This document shows positions 15,907-24,923 of a stretch of DNA of 61,085 nucleotides, piece after piece. Source of the DNA: SZUA-584 sp964441275 (GTDB taxonomy: Bacteria; Bacillota; Clostridia; Christensenellales; SZUA-584). Under the pieces are notes generated by a model. That model did no database searches and was not told where the DNA came from. It worked only from the letters and a program-made list of their open reading frames with translations. Location of the stretch: contig CAYTUG010000014.1 of assembly GCA_964441275.1 (NCBI GenBank), positions 1-61,085 on the forward strand, written 5' to 3'. A program made the translations under genes and the position numbers. The first letter of the stretch is position 1. Each line of letters opens with the position of its first letter.

Positions 15907-16485
15907 TTATGATAGGTTTTTTTGATGCGTATTTTTAATTTCAGATGCCGAATTTTGTTTTTTTAATTTCTTATAGGCGTTCAGATAAGCGTATTGAACC
16001 AAAGAAGCGAACATTAGAACTAATGACAGATAAATAAAATACTCGTGATAGGGTTTTACAATCTCGTGTAAAAATGTAAAGGCTATGGATACGTTTACCA
16101 TGAATGCCGCAATCTTACCGAATGCATTTGCGGAAGCAATTATGTTTTTGTAGTACAGAAATATCCCGCCGCAGATCATCAAAAGCTCTTTAGCAAGTAT
16201 AAAAGCAAGTATATACCACGAAAGCACTTTTGTTACCGTAAAAGATATTACAATAAAAATATATAATAGCTTATCCGCAAGCGGATCAAGCAACATCCCA
16301 ACCTGAGTAACAAGCTTATGACGCCGCGCAATATAACCGTCTAACAAATCTGTAGCGCAAGCGACAATATAAATAATAAGTGCGCATCTTGTATAACCAA
16401 AGTAAATTAATACTGTTATAACGGGAACCAACGACATTCTAAACAATGTAAGCACGTTTGGTATATTTAAAGGAATTCTTCTCAA
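15907..16485 (-). CDS. pgsA: CDP-diacylglycerol-glycerol-3-phosphate 3-phosphatidyltransferase
   Basis: Makes phosphatidylglycerol phosphate from CDP-diacylglycerol and glycerol-3-phosphate at the inner face of the membrane, the first step to phosphatidylglycerol and cardiolipin. The start MRRIPLNIPNVLTLFRM is typical. The family signature D-x2-DG-x2-AR-x8-G-x3-D-x3-D is complete in residues ~42-67 (DLLDGYIARR to GMLLDPLADK). Four to five further helices follow, ending in a Lys/Asn-rich tail. Length is 192. It is convergent with the propeller gene, with a 26-bp gap. Confidence 0.9.
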   Translation of the reverse strand: MRRIPLNIPNVLTLFRMSLVPVITVLIYFGYTRCALIIYIVACATDLLDGYIARRHKLVTQVGMLLDPLADKLLYIFIVISFTVTKVLSWYILAFILAKELLMICGGIFLYYKNIIASANAFGKIAAFMVNVSIAFTFLHEIVKPYHEYFIYLSLVLMFASLVQYAYLNAYKKLKKQNSASEIKNTHQKNLS

Positions 16486-16646
16486 GCCAACACTCCTATT
16501 GTGAATTACTATCTTAATTATAGCAGACAGCCGCTTTATTGCCTATGCCCTTATTGGCTTAAAACTGTTTATCATTGTTCTTAAAACGCTATTGCTTTAT
16601 GATATAATAATACAAATGCTATTATAGTGTTTTAGGAGCAATAAGT

Positions 16647-17939
16647 ATGGACATGTTCGATATAATTGAAAAAAAGCGTGACGGAAAAAAATTGACGGAT
16701 AGAGAAATACGTTTTTTTATAAATAATTATGTAGACGGCGCTATTCATGACTATCAAGCGGCGGCGCTTCTTATGGCTATGTATATAAACGGGTTAGAGC
16801 GCGGCGAGACGGCTCAATTAACTAAAGCCATGGCACACTCGGGTGAGATGGTTAACCTTGACAGCCTAGGTACTGTCGCGGACAAACATTCTACAGGCGG
16901 TGTAGCAGACTCTACTACGCTGATTGTGTTGCCCCTTGTTTGCGCCTGCGGATTGAAAATTGCAAAAATGTCCGGACGCAGCCTTGGTCATACGGGCGGA
17001 ACCATAGACAAGCTTGAATCAATACCCGGGTTTAATACCTCCCTCGACGTACATTCTTTTATGTCGCAGATTAAAAGAATAGGTGTTGCCATAACGGCAC
17101 AAACTCCAAATCTTTGCCCGGCCGATAAACTAATTTATTCACTTCGCGATTCAACCGCTACTATCGATAGCATTCCCCTTATCGCCAGCAGCATAATGAG
17201 CAAAAAATTAGCCATGGGCGCACATATTATTGTATTAGATGTTAAAACCGGAAACGGCGCTTTTATTAAGGATGTTTCCGAAGCGCAAATACTTGCAGAA
17301 ACGATGGTAGCCGCCGGCAACAGCGCGGGCCGCAAAACATGCGCAGTTATAAGCGATATGAGCCAGCCGCTCGGAAACTCAATAGGCAATTCACTTGAAG
17401 TTAAAGAAGCAATAGATATACTCAACGGCGCGGTGCCGGGGGGCGATTTGCTTGAAGTATCAATGGCAATAGCCATTCAAATGCTGATTCTGTCTGCAAA
17501 AGCAAAAGATAAGGTTAACGCAAAGCAAATGTTGGACAAAGCGTTAAACAGCAAGAATGCCTTAAACAAATTAACCGATTTAATTAAAGCGCAAAATGGA
17601 AACGAGACGGTGACGGTTGATACTTCGCTGCTTCCCGTTGCCAATATGAAAGTGCCGGTTTTGTCGCAACAAAGCGGCTATTTAAGCGCTGTAGATTGTA
17701 GATCCTTGGGCGAAATCGCCAGCATTTTAGAGAATAAACAAAACGGCAGAATCGACCCTGCGGCAGGTTTAGTTTTAAATAAGCGAATCGGCGATAAAGT
17801 AAATTCGGGTGATGTTTTAGTTGAACTGCACGCAAGCGATACTAAACTGTTAAAAATAGCGCTGGCACACATAAACCGTTGTTTTGCTTTTTCGCAAACA
17901 CGGGTAATACCAAAACTTATACACAATATAATCTGTTAA
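16647..17939 (+). CDS. pdp: Pyrimidine-nucleoside phosphorylase
   Basis: Phosphorolysis of uridine, thymidine and deoxyuridine to base plus (deoxy)ribose-1-phosphate in the cytosol, for nucleoside salvage. Typical start (MDMFDIIEKKRDGKKLTDREI). The phosphate-binding STGGVAD segment is at ~86, the catalytic/pyrimidine-binding KMSGRSLGHTGGTIDKLE at ~108-125, and KTGNGAF near 192. The C-terminal beta/alpha domain is complete, for a total of 430. Thymidine phosphorylase (deoA) is the close alternative; length and Firmicute context favour pdp. Start ATG with AGGAGCA upstream. An extended -10 (TGATATAAT, around 16601) precedes it. It stands alone rather than with deoC or cdd. Confidence 0.9.
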   Translation: MDMFDIIEKKRDGKKLTDREIRFFINNYVDGAIHDYQAAALLMAMYINGLERGETAQLTKAMAHSGEMVNLDSLGTVADKHSTGGVADSTTLIVLPLVCACGLKIAKMSGRSLGHTGGTIDKLESIPGFNTSLDVHSFMSQIKRIGVAITAQTPNLCPADKLIYSLRDSTATIDSIPLIASSIMSKKLAMGAHIIVLDVKTGNGAFIKDVSEAQILAETMVAAGNSAGRKTCAVISDMSQPLGNSIGNSLEVKEAIDILNGAVPGGDLLEVSMAIAIQMLILSAKAKDKVNAKQMLDKALNSKNALNKLTDLIKAQNGNETVTVDTSLLPVANMKVPVLSQQSGYLSAVDCRSLGEIASILENKQNGRIDPAAGLVLNKRIGDKVNSGDVLVELHASDTKLLKIALAHINRCFAFSQTRVIPKLIHNIIC

Positions 17940-18088
17940 CAGTTCGTGGAGTATGTGCACTTTTTAATTTATGCACATGTTTATATACGCTAATCCCGCG
18001 CTCTGTTTTTATTTAATCAGATTGATTTTCTTTGATTGTTGAGACTATTAAAATAATATGATAGAATAATTGAGACGAAAAAATATTG

Positions 18089-18120
18089 TTATCCACATGT
18101 GTGGATAAGTGTGTGGATTA
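18089..18120. promoter_or_regulatory. DnaA-box cluster upstream of dnaA (candidate oriC/autoregulation)
   Basis: TTATCCACA at 18089-18097, its inverted copy TGTGGATAA at 18100-18108, and a one-mismatch inverted copy TGTGGATTA at 18112-18120. The first two form a palindrome. The cluster ends 31 bases before the dnaA start, so DnaA binding would control dnaA and may form part of the origin. Only three boxes are clear. The surrounding 17940-18150 sequence is AT-rich and has no gene. Confidence 0.8.
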
Positions 18121-18151
18121 GCTTTTTTTATTATTATTTTGAGGTAGTTTA

Positions 18152-19510
18152 GTGGATACGTTTTTATTGGTATGGGAAAAAACGCTGGAAATACTAAAAC
18201 AAGATTTAGCAAGGCTTCGTTATGATACTTGGATAAAAACGCTAAACCCCTTAAAAAGGGTTGACTCAACATATTATTTTCAAACTTTAAACTCGATTCA
18301 CAAGGAGCTTGTAGAAAAAAACTATAAAGATATAATAACAACCGCAATTAACGATGCGGCGTCCAATTTTGGTTACGATTTTGTAATTGACGTGCATTTT
18401 CTTGACAGCGAAGAAGCTAAACAGTTTAGTCTGCCTGATAAATCGCCTCAGGAAAAAATGATTTCGTCTCGGACTATGCTTAATCCTATGTTTACGTTTG
18501 AAAGCTTTGTAGTTGGCAGTTCAAACGAATTTGCGCATGCCGCCGCGCGGGCGGTTGCGGATAATCCGGGTTTTACATATAACCCGCTTTTTATTTATGG
18601 TAAAACAGGGCTTGGCAAAACACATCTGATGCAAGCGATTGCAAACTGCATAAGCGAACGTGTTGCAGCCTTTTCGGTTATGTTTGTTAAAAGCGAACCT
18701 TTTCTTAACGATCTTATATATTCTATCCGGACATCAAAAACTGAAGAATTTCGCAAAAAATACAGAAAAGCAGACGTCTTGCTAATTGACGATATACAAT
18801 TTATTGCCGGAAAAGAAAGTATACAGGAAGAATTTTTTCATACATTTAACGATTTATACGAAAACAACAAGCAGATTATACTTTCTTCAGACAAACCGCC
18901 CAAAGAGATTTCAAAACTTGAAGAAAGATTACAATCAAGGTTTGAAGGCGGGCTTATTGCCGATATTCAACCGCCAAATTATGAAACAAAACTTGCAATA
19001 CTTATTAAAAAAACAAAAGATTTTATATCCATGGGATCACTAAAATATGAGATTGGAAACGAAATATTAGATCTTATAGCTACCAAAGTTTCATCAAACA
19101 TCAGGTCCCTTGAAGGCGCATTAAAAAAAATAATTGCGTATTCTATGTTAAACGGCCGAGCTCCAACGTTGTCTGAAGCTGAAATTGCAATACGGGATTT
19201 TTTAACCACCACAAACAACAAAAAAATAACGCCGCAAGATATATTGCAAACCGTTTGTGATTATTACAGTTTGTCTGAAGAGGAAATCAAAAGTAACAAA
19301 AGAAACCAAAGCATCGCCTATCCGCGCCAAATAGCAATGTATTTAACCAGAAAATTGGTAGATATATCGTATAAAAACATCGCGGAGGTATATGGTAAGA
19401 GCGATCATACAACCGTAAAACATGCGTATGAAAAAATAGAAAGAGAAATTCAACGAAATTCGGAAACCAAAACAGTTGTGGATGATTTTATAGCGGAGTT
19501 GAAAGAATAG
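18152..19510 (+). CDS. dnaA: Chromosomal replication initiator DnaA
   Basis: AAA+ initiator that binds DnaA boxes, opens the origin and recruits the helicase. Domain I (~1-85) is the protein-interaction domain, with a short linker to ~110. The AAA+ core has Walker A GKTGLGKTH near 150 and Walker B VLLIDDIQF near 212. The C-terminal DNA-binding domain ends with the diagnostic KSDHTTVKHAYEKI. Total 452, normal. GTG start with GAGGTAG upstream. dnaN follows after 219 bp as usual, but the genes normally before and after the pair in Firmicutes (rpmH, recF) are absent. Confidence 0.98.
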   Translation: MDTFLLVWEKTLEILKQDLARLRYDTWIKTLNPLKRVDSTYYFQTLNSIHKELVEKNYKDIITTAINDAASNFGYDFVIDVHFLDSEEAKQFSLPDKSPQEKMISSRTMLNPMFTFESFVVGSSNEFAHAAARAVADNPGFTYNPLFIYGKTGLGKTHLMQAIANCISERVAAFSVMFVKSEPFLNDLIYSIRTSKTEEFRKKYRKADVLLIDDIQFIAGKESIQEEFFHTFNDLYENNKQIILSSDKPPKEISKLEERLQSRFEGGLIADIQPPNYETKLAILIKKTKDFISMGSLKYEIGNEILDLIATKVSSNIRSLEGALKKIIAYSMLNGRAPTLSEAEIAIRDFLTTTNNKKITPQDILQTVCDYYSLSEEEIKSNKRNQSIAYPRQIAMYLTRKLVDISYKNIAEVYGKSDHTTVKHAYEKIEREIQRNSETKTVVDDFIAELKE

Positions 19511-19729
19511 TGGATAACCGATGCTAAATTAGTTTTAAGTTAATAACTAATACCTTATAAACAACATTTTATATACGTTGTTTACCCAAATTAATATGGA
19601 TGGCTGTGTAGTACTAACTCAGAATTGAATTAACAAAAATGCAGTTTTCCAAGTTATAAACATATACTACTACTGCTACTGCTACAATACTATATAGTGC
19701 AACAATAATAACTCAAAGAGGTATATACC
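19511..19729. other. dnaA-dnaN spacer with triplet repeats (possible unwinding element)
   Basis: This 219-bp AT-rich interval contains a weak DnaA-box-like TGGATAA right after dnaA. At 19667-19688 there is a run of TAC/TGC triplets; on the minus strand it reads as TAG/CAG triplets and resembles a DnaA-trio element. I see no strong DnaA boxes beside it. No ORF is present. Confidence 0.35.
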
Positions 19730-20836
19730 ATGAAAATTATTTGTAACAAAAATGAACTGCAAAGATGTGTAAATATTGCTACGAGAGCGGCATCTCTAAA
19801 ATCATCCTCTTTTTTACTTGAGGGGCTCAGAATCAAATCCGAAGATGATAAAGTTACAATATATGGTACAGATGGTGTATTATCCATACAGTGCGTATTG
19901 AAGGCAGAAATTTATGAAAATGGTGATTTTGTTATACCTGCGCGGATTATTTCAGAGTTGTTACAAAAACTGAACGATTGTGAAATAACAATAATAACCG
20001 ATGAAAGCAATGTTTTAATTGAATGCGGTCATTCCTCCACGACCCTACGATACATGGAGCCGGACCAGTATCCCGAATTCCCGTTGTTTGACAATGACGA
20101 TTGTATTACTTTGTTTTCAAAGCAGCTTGTTTCTATGATCAACCAGACCATTTTTTCCGCATCTACGAGTGAAGAAAAACCAATACTTACCGGAGTTTTG
20201 ATGGAAATAGAACAGGATGTAGTTAGAATGGTGGCTCTTGACGGATACAGGCTTGCCATGAGAAAAGAATATAACAAATCTAATTTTGATGGCATGGAGA
20301 TAGTTGTGCCCGCAAAATCAATGCGGGAGATTGCTAAAATAATACCTGATGATGATAATACGGTAAGGCTTTATGTTAGAGACAGAATAGTGGGCTTTGT
20401 CTGCGGTGATGTGCAGATAGCAACAAGGGTGCTGCAAGGGGACTATGTAAGGTATAAGAGCATTTTGCCAAACAGCAACTCTACTCGTATTATAGTAAAT
20501 CGTTCAGAGCTTTTGGGTTGTTTAGAGCGTGCCAGCATACTTTCAAGACAATCAAAAGCAAACCTTGTTAACGTTTCTATGTCAGATGAATTTCTGACCA
20601 TTACATCTGATTCCGAGGTTGGCAAATCAAAAGAATTGGTAGATATAAATTTGACCGGAAAAACACTTGATATTTCATTTAACGCACGGTATCTGTTAGA
20701 AGTATTAAAAGAAATATATGATGAGGAAATTGCAATTGATTTTAATACCAGTATAAGCCCGGCCGTGTTGCACCCTGTTAGCGGTGAAAGTTATTTATAT
20801 CTGGTATTGCCTGTTAAAACAAATAATAAGAACTAA
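19730..20836 (+). CDS. dnaN: DNA polymerase III beta sliding clamp
   Basis: Forms the ring-shaped clamp that tethers the replicative polymerase. Its 368 residues span the three clamp domains. The start MKIICNKNELQRCVNIATRA is typical, followed by LEGLRIKSED, then MVALDGYRLAMR near 166-177 and the terminal YLYLVLPVKT. AAAGAGG precedes the ATG. Its stop overlaps the stop of the convergent membrane gene by four bases. recF and yaaA, expected next in most Firmicutes, are missing. Confidence 0.97.
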   Translation: MKIICNKNELQRCVNIATRAASLKSSSFLLEGLRIKSEDDKVTIYGTDGVLSIQCVLKAEIYENGDFVIPARIISELLQKLNDCEITIITDESNVLIECGHSSTTLRYMEPDQYPEFPLFDNDDCITLFSKQLVSMINQTIFSASTSEEKPILTGVLMEIEQDVVRMVALDGYRLAMRKEYNKSNFDGMEIVVPAKSMREIAKIIPDDDNTVRLYVRDRIVGFVCGDVQIATRVLQGDYVRYKSILPNSNSTRIIVNRSELLGCLERASILSRQSKANLVNVSMSDEFLTITSDSEVGKSKELVDINLTGKTLDISFNARYLLEVLKEIYDEEIAIDFNTSISPAVLHPVSGESYLYLVLPVKTNNKN

Positions 20837-21573
20837 TCTTTTTTGAAAAGTTTTTCAATATATTTTCGCGCAAACTCTTCTATTTGCGGTGTATATTTAA
20901 AACCGAAAAATACTATAAATATGGCGGCTGCGCCAAGTATAATCCAAATCCAAAACGGCAATGAAAGTGCGTTAGAACCTAAAAAAGCAAAAATTGCAAA
21001 CCCCACAGGGCGTGAAAACAACACAATAAAAAAGAATGTTTTAAAAGATATTGCCGAAAGACCGGCAACCATACACAATAAATCGTCGGGAAACAGCGGC
21101 AGTAAAAACATCAGAAAAAGTATAACTCTTTGACGCAAAGAAACGGTTGTCAGATATTTTTCGACTATTTCCTTTCCTGCAATCCGTTCAACCAATGGCC
21201 GCCCGAACCATCTGCCGAGCAAAAATGCAAAGAGTGAACCAAGTATTACGGCAGAAATAGAAATAATAAAACCGTAAACAAAGCCAAACAGCATTCCGCC
21301 TACAACCGTTGTCAGCCCCCCCGGAATAGGCGCAATTATCACTTGAACAAATTGTAACAGAAAAAATGCGAGTGGCGCCCATACTCCGAACGACGTTACA
21401 TATTGCTTAAGGCTTTCTCTTGATTCAAATACTCTAAACCAACCAAAATTTTTTCCTACATTATAAAGAATAATAAGCGCTGCTATAATAAGTATAAAAA
21501 CTATTAGCGAGATGATTTGATTTCTTGTTAGTTTTGAACCTTTGATTTTTTTTACATATTCCATCAATTTCAT
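20833..21573 (-). CDS. TVP38/TMEM64 (SNARE-associated/DedA-like) membrane protein (246 aa)
   Basis: Polytopic membrane protein of the VTT/DedA-related superfamily, implicated in lipid transport or membrane homeostasis. The central signature is visible at ~85-150: a re-entrant PIPGGLTTVVGGMLFG segment, then ILGSLFAFLLGRWFGRP with Gly/Arg positions conserved in the family. There is one helix before it (~20-45) and two to three after, and the C-terminus is basic (RKYIEKLFKKD). Its insertion after dnaN, in the position recF usually holds, is unusual. Confidence 0.85.
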   Translation of the reverse strand: MKLMEYVKKIKGSKLTRNQIISLIVFILIIAALIILYNVGKNFGWFRVFESRESLKQYVTSFGVWAPLAFFLLQFVQVIIAPIPGGLTTVVGGMLFGFVYGFIISISAVILGSLFAFLLGRWFGRPLVERIAGKEIVEKYLTTVSLRQRVILFLMFLLPLFPDDLLCMVAGLSAISFKTFFFIVLFSRPVGFAIFAFLGSNALSLPFWIWIILGAAAIFIVFFGFKYTPQIEEFARKYIEKLFKKD

Positions 21574-21618
21574 AGAAGCAGTATAGCATAATAAATATGT
21601 TTTACCAATATATATTCG

Positions 21619-22329
21619 CTAACATTGAGCCGGCAGCAAAAAGGGAGCATTATCTTTAATAAAACTCATAACAGTATCGAATATTAACCGATGGCCCGCT
21701 CTGTTAGGATGAATTCCATCCTTACAAATATATTGGTAAAACTCACGCCCTTTTAAAAAAGCGTTGCGGATATCAATACAAGGCAACTTTCTTTTGCTCG
21801 CAATTGAAGAAAGGCAGTTAGAATAACGCTCGTGCCACCAATATATTCTCCAAATATCTTTAAGCCATTTCAAGATATTATTACCTTTTTGTTCGTCCTT
21901 ACCCGTAAACCAGTTAAAATAATAATCCGCATAAAGAGGAGGCAATGTTGTTAATACAGCTTTTTTATCAAATTTAATTATATAATCAATCATCGAGTTT
22001 ATTTCCAAATCAAAAACATCAAGAGGTGTTTTCGGAATATGATCAAATTCAGGGTTGTTTGCAATTTCGTCCCATATAAAGTCGCAATCATTGCCGCCAT
22101 ATTCTATTACCACAATGTCCGGATCATACTTTTTTATCATTGTTTCCAACCTTTTTTTACCGTCGGTTACAGTTGAACCAAATCGAGACACGTTTATTAG
22201 TTCGGCGTTGATAGCGTTTGATAAAAGATTAAAGAAACAATCATCGATCAACATATATTTATTTTTGTTTTCATCGAAAATAACTCCTTTTGAGAGTGAA
22301 TCGCCCATTATTAATATTTTTTTGTCCAT
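21619..22329 (-). CDS. SGNH/GDSL-family hydrolase (236 aa)
   Basis: Cytosolic esterase/lipase-like fold, with no signal peptide. Block I is GDSLSKG (Ser near residue 11). The Gly of block II probably lies in SRFGSTV, block III is YGGND with the oxyanion Asn, and block V is DGIHPNRAGH, with Asp and His completing the triad. A Trp/Tyr-rich insertion sits at ~135-165 (WRIYWWHERY). The substrate is unknown; relatives deacylate lipids, acyl sugars or nucleoside esters. ATG start with AAAGGTTAAGC upstream. Confidence 0.8.
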   Translation of the reverse strand: MDKKILIMGDSLSKGVIFDENKNKYMLIDDCFFNLLSNAINAELINVSRFGSTVTDGKKRLETMIKKYDPDIVVIEYGGNDCDFIWDEIANNPEFDHIPKTPLDVFDLEINSMIDYIIKFDKKAVLTTLPPLYADYYFNWFTGKDEQKGNNILKWLKDIWRIYWWHERYSNCLSSIASKRKLPCIDIRNAFLKGREFYQYICKDGIHPNRAGHRLIFDTVMSFIKDNAPFLLPAQC

Positions 22330-22547
22330 TGCTTAACCTTTCATCGAGCATTTTCATTACAGTTAGTTTATGATGTTTTTAATATTATCTATTATAATAA
22401 AAAAATAATAACATATAGAGCAGATAAAAAGTAGGCGTTCAATGTTAACAAACTGTAATGATTTATTGTATTTTGGATATCAAAGAAGTCTCTCTTTTAA
22501 AATAAATATTTATGCCTTATAATGAAATAGCAAGGAGGGTAATAAAC

Positions 22548-23324
22548 ATGGCTAAGATAATTGCGATAGCAAACCAAAAAGGCGGGGTTGGTAAAACCAC
22601 TACCGCTGTAAATCTAAGCGCGTGTATGGCCGAAAAAGGCAAAAAGGTATTGCTGATTGATGTTGATCCTCAAGGCAACTCAACGAGCGGTTTAGGGATA
22701 GACAAAAATAAAGTTGAGTTTTCAGCTTACGATATTTTAATAAACGGTATAGATGCACAAAAAGCGGTAATTAAAACAATGATAAATACGCTTGATGTTA
22801 TTGCCGCAAATATTGATTTAGTGGGAGCGGAAGTGGAACTTGTTTCCCGTATTGCACGTGAGCAGATTTTAAAACAAGCAATTAATGTATTGCGAGATCA
22901 ATACGATTTTATATTTATGGACTGCCCGCCTTCCCTCGGGCTTATCACTGTCAATGCACTAACGGCCGCAGATAAAATATTAGTGCCGATACAGTGCGAG
23001 TATTACGCGTTGGAAGGGCTTTCACAATTAATAAATACAATTAAATTAGTAAAAACAAACTTAAATCCGGCTCTTGAGGTTGAAGGCGTTGTTCTTACAA
23101 TGTTTGACGGACGCACTAACCTGTCAATACAGGTGGTTGAAGAAGTAAAAAAATATTTTAAAAACAAAGTTTATAAAACCATAATACCGCGCAACGTCAG
23201 GTTGGGCGAAGCTCCAAGCTTCGGGCTGCCCGTTATTCGCTACGATGCAACTTGCCTTGGCACTCAGTGCTACAACGACCTTGCTTGCGAAATAATAGAA
23301 TATAACGAGGAAGCGCAATTATGA
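22548..23324 (+). CDS. parA: Chromosome-partitioning ATPase ParA/Soj
   Basis: Walker-type ATPase that, with ParB-parS, positions origins and regulates initiation. The deviant Walker A KGGVGKTTTAVN is near residue 11, with the signature Lys at the start of the motif. LIDVDPQGNSTSG follows at ~38, MDCPPSLGLIT at ~120, and IPRNVRLGEAPSFG near 210. It has 258 residues from the ATG at 22548, which has AAGGAGGG eight bases upstream. A longer in-frame start at 22512 lacks a ribosome binding site. Its stop overlaps the parB start (ATGA). Confidence 0.95.
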   Translation: MAKIIAIANQKGGVGKTTTAVNLSACMAEKGKKVLLIDVDPQGNSTSGLGIDKNKVEFSAYDILINGIDAQKAVIKTMINTLDVIAANIDLVGAEVELVSRIAREQILKQAINVLRDQYDFIFMDCPPSLGLITVNALTAADKILVPIQCEYYALEGLSQLINTIKLVKTNLNPALEVEGVVLTMFDGRTNLSIQVVEEVKKYFKNKVYKTIIPRNVRLGEAPSFGLPVIRYDATCLGTQCYNDLACEIIEYNEEAQL

Positions 23325-24172
23325 AACAACAACGGCTTGGCAAAGGGCTTGGCGCGCTCATTGACGAAGGTTTAAAAGCTAACGAAAAGGCAGACGGCTT
23401 AATGAGCATTGATGTTAACGATATTGATCCAAACATTCTTCAGCCAAGAAAAAATTTCGATAACGAAAAGCTTGCGGAACTTGCGCAATCAATAAGAACA
23501 TACGGAATTGTTCAGCCTATCATTGTGCAAAAGGACGGATTTCGATACAAAATTGTTGCGGGTGAAAGAAGATACAGGGCAGCGCGGTTAGCGGGATTAA
23601 CAAATGTGCCGGTTGTTATTAAAGAATGCTCTCAAGCCGAACTAATGGAAGTATCTCTTGTTGAAAATCTTCAACGTGAGGATTTAAACCCGATTGAAGA
23701 AGCGCAGGCAATGCGGATGCTGATGAGCGAGCATAGTTTAACTCAAGATAAACTTTCTTCAAGGCTTGGAAAATCAAGAAGCGCGATTGCCAATACGCTA
23801 AGATTGCTGACACTAAATAAAAAGATGCGTACGATGGTTATAGAAGGCGATATTTCAAGCGGTCATGCAAGATGCCTTTTAGCCTTAGAAGGTGACGAAC
23901 AAAGGCAAAAACTCGCTGATCGCATAGTTAAGCAATCGCTCTCTGTTCGCGCAACAGAAAAGATAATTAAGACTCTTACGCAAAACATGCAAAAAGAAAA
24001 AAAGAGCACTAAAAGAGAATCGGAAATAGACTCGGCGGAAAAAACTCTGGCCGCTGCACTTGGAACAAAGGTGCAAATTTCGGGAGATATAAAATTGGGC
24101 AAAATCATTTTATCGTATTATAATAAAGATCAACTTCAACTATTGTATGATTTTTTAATGTCGTACAAATAA
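23321..24172 (+). CDS. parB: Chromosome-partitioning protein ParB/Spo0J
   Basis: CTP-dependent DNA clamp that loads at parS and spreads. The N-terminal KGLGALIDEG motif, which stimulates ParA, is at residues 7-16. The CTP-binding GERRYRAARLAG motif is at ~85-96, with ENLQREDLNPIEEA near 118. A helix-turn-helix (SRLGKSRSAIANTLRLL) is at ~145-165, and a Lys-rich linker leads to a C-terminal dimerisation domain ending YDFLMSYK. Total 283. It overlaps parA by four bases; a perfect parS lies five bases after its stop codon. Confidence 0.95.
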   Translation: MKQQRLGKGLGALIDEGLKANEKADGLMSIDVNDIDPNILQPRKNFDNEKLAELAQSIRTYGIVQPIIVQKDGFRYKIVAGERRYRAARLAGLTNVPVVIKECSQAELMEVSLVENLQREDLNPIEEAQAMRMLMSEHSLTQDKLSSRLGKSRSAIANTLRLLTLNKKMRTMVIEGDISSGHARCLLALEGDEQRQKLADRIVKQSLSVRATEKIIKTLTQNMQKEKKSTKRESEIDSAEKTLAAALGTKVQISGDIKLGKIILSYYNKDQLQLLYDFLMSYK

Positions 24173-24177
24173 AACAA

Positions 24178-24193
24178 TGTTTCACGTGAAACA
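24178..24193. promoter_or_regulatory. parS centromere site
   Basis: TGTTTCACGTGAAACA, an exact match to the 16-bp Firmicutes parS palindrome. It lies in the 24-bp gap between the convergent parB and cvpA stops and is the ParB loading site. I saw no second perfect copy in the window. Confidence 0.95.
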
Positions 24194-24196
24194 TTA

Positions 24197-24904
24197 TTAA
24201 ACAACTGCTCTGATAAAATGCCAGAAAAAATTTGTTTCGCTAAAGAATTTGGCCAAATTTGAGCCGCTGTAAAGCTCTGCAATCTGTTGAACGGGCATCA
24301 TAAGCAAAATTACAGGAATTATTGTCGCAATCAAAAAACAAAATAAAAACGCTCTTATCAAACCAAATACTGCGCCGGTTGAGCGATTGTATTGCTCAAG
24401 CGCCGGAAATTGAAACGTATAATTTGTTGCGCCAAGAATAAAGGAAAGAATTAATTTTACTAATAGGAAGACAAACAAGAAAGCTACAAGATTAATAACT
24501 ACCGAAACAAGTGTCAGGTTAAAATATTCGCCCAAAGTAGTTGCGCCATGCGATGCAAACGCCTTGTTCTCAACGTTTTGACGTATAAACGCTAAAAAAG
24601 GCTGGGGCATATTTGAGGTTGACAATACTTCGTTTAATTGGCTGACCGATATTTTTTCAACAAGCAGCTTAGTATTTTCAAACGACGCTATTTTTTCCGC
24701 TCCTTCGGTGTAATAAATAAAATAATCGTATATTGTTTTGTTGCTTTTAATCGAGGCCGACATCAGAGGATAAAATAAATATGAAGTGACAAGAGCAAGA
24801 AAAGTAGAGCCGAGGCTTAAAGCGGAATGCAAAAATCCACGATGAAATCCTTCAAGTATGACGATAACGACAATCAGTATAAAAAATAAATTTATAAGAT
24901 TCAC
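24197..24904 (-). CDS. CvpA-family membrane protein (235 aa)
   Basis: Four predicted membrane helices, with the first two at ~5-22 and ~28-48. The family's N-terminal pattern is visible: hydrophobic start, then EGFHRGFLHSALSL (normally GF-x-KG). A long soluble loop (~50-120) precedes helices at ~130-160 and ~180-205. CvpA proteins are tied to envelope homeostasis and colicin V production in E. coli; their molecular role is unsettled. It lies 19 bp downstream of the propeller gene at 24924-26033 and is probably co-transcribed with it. Confidence 0.7.
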   Translation of the reverse strand: MNLINLFFILIVVIVILEGFHRGFLHSALSLGSTFLALVTSYLFYPLMSASIKSNKTIYDYFIYYTEGAEKIASFENTKLLVEKISVSQLNEVLSTSNMPQPFLAFIRQNVENKAFASHGATTLGEYFNLTLVSVVINLVAFLFVFLLVKLILSFILGATNYTFQFPALEQYNRSTGAVFGLIRAFLFCFLIATIIPVILLMMPVQQIAELYSGSNLAKFFSETNFFWHFIRAVV

Positions 24905-24923
24905 GTCAAACCCTCCAGCGCCT

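Noticed and set aside
17953..17977. ATGTGCA...TGCACAT inverted repeat after the phosphorylase gene
   Set aside because: No T-run follows and the stem is AT-weak. It could be a transcription-factor site, but nothing supports a specific call.
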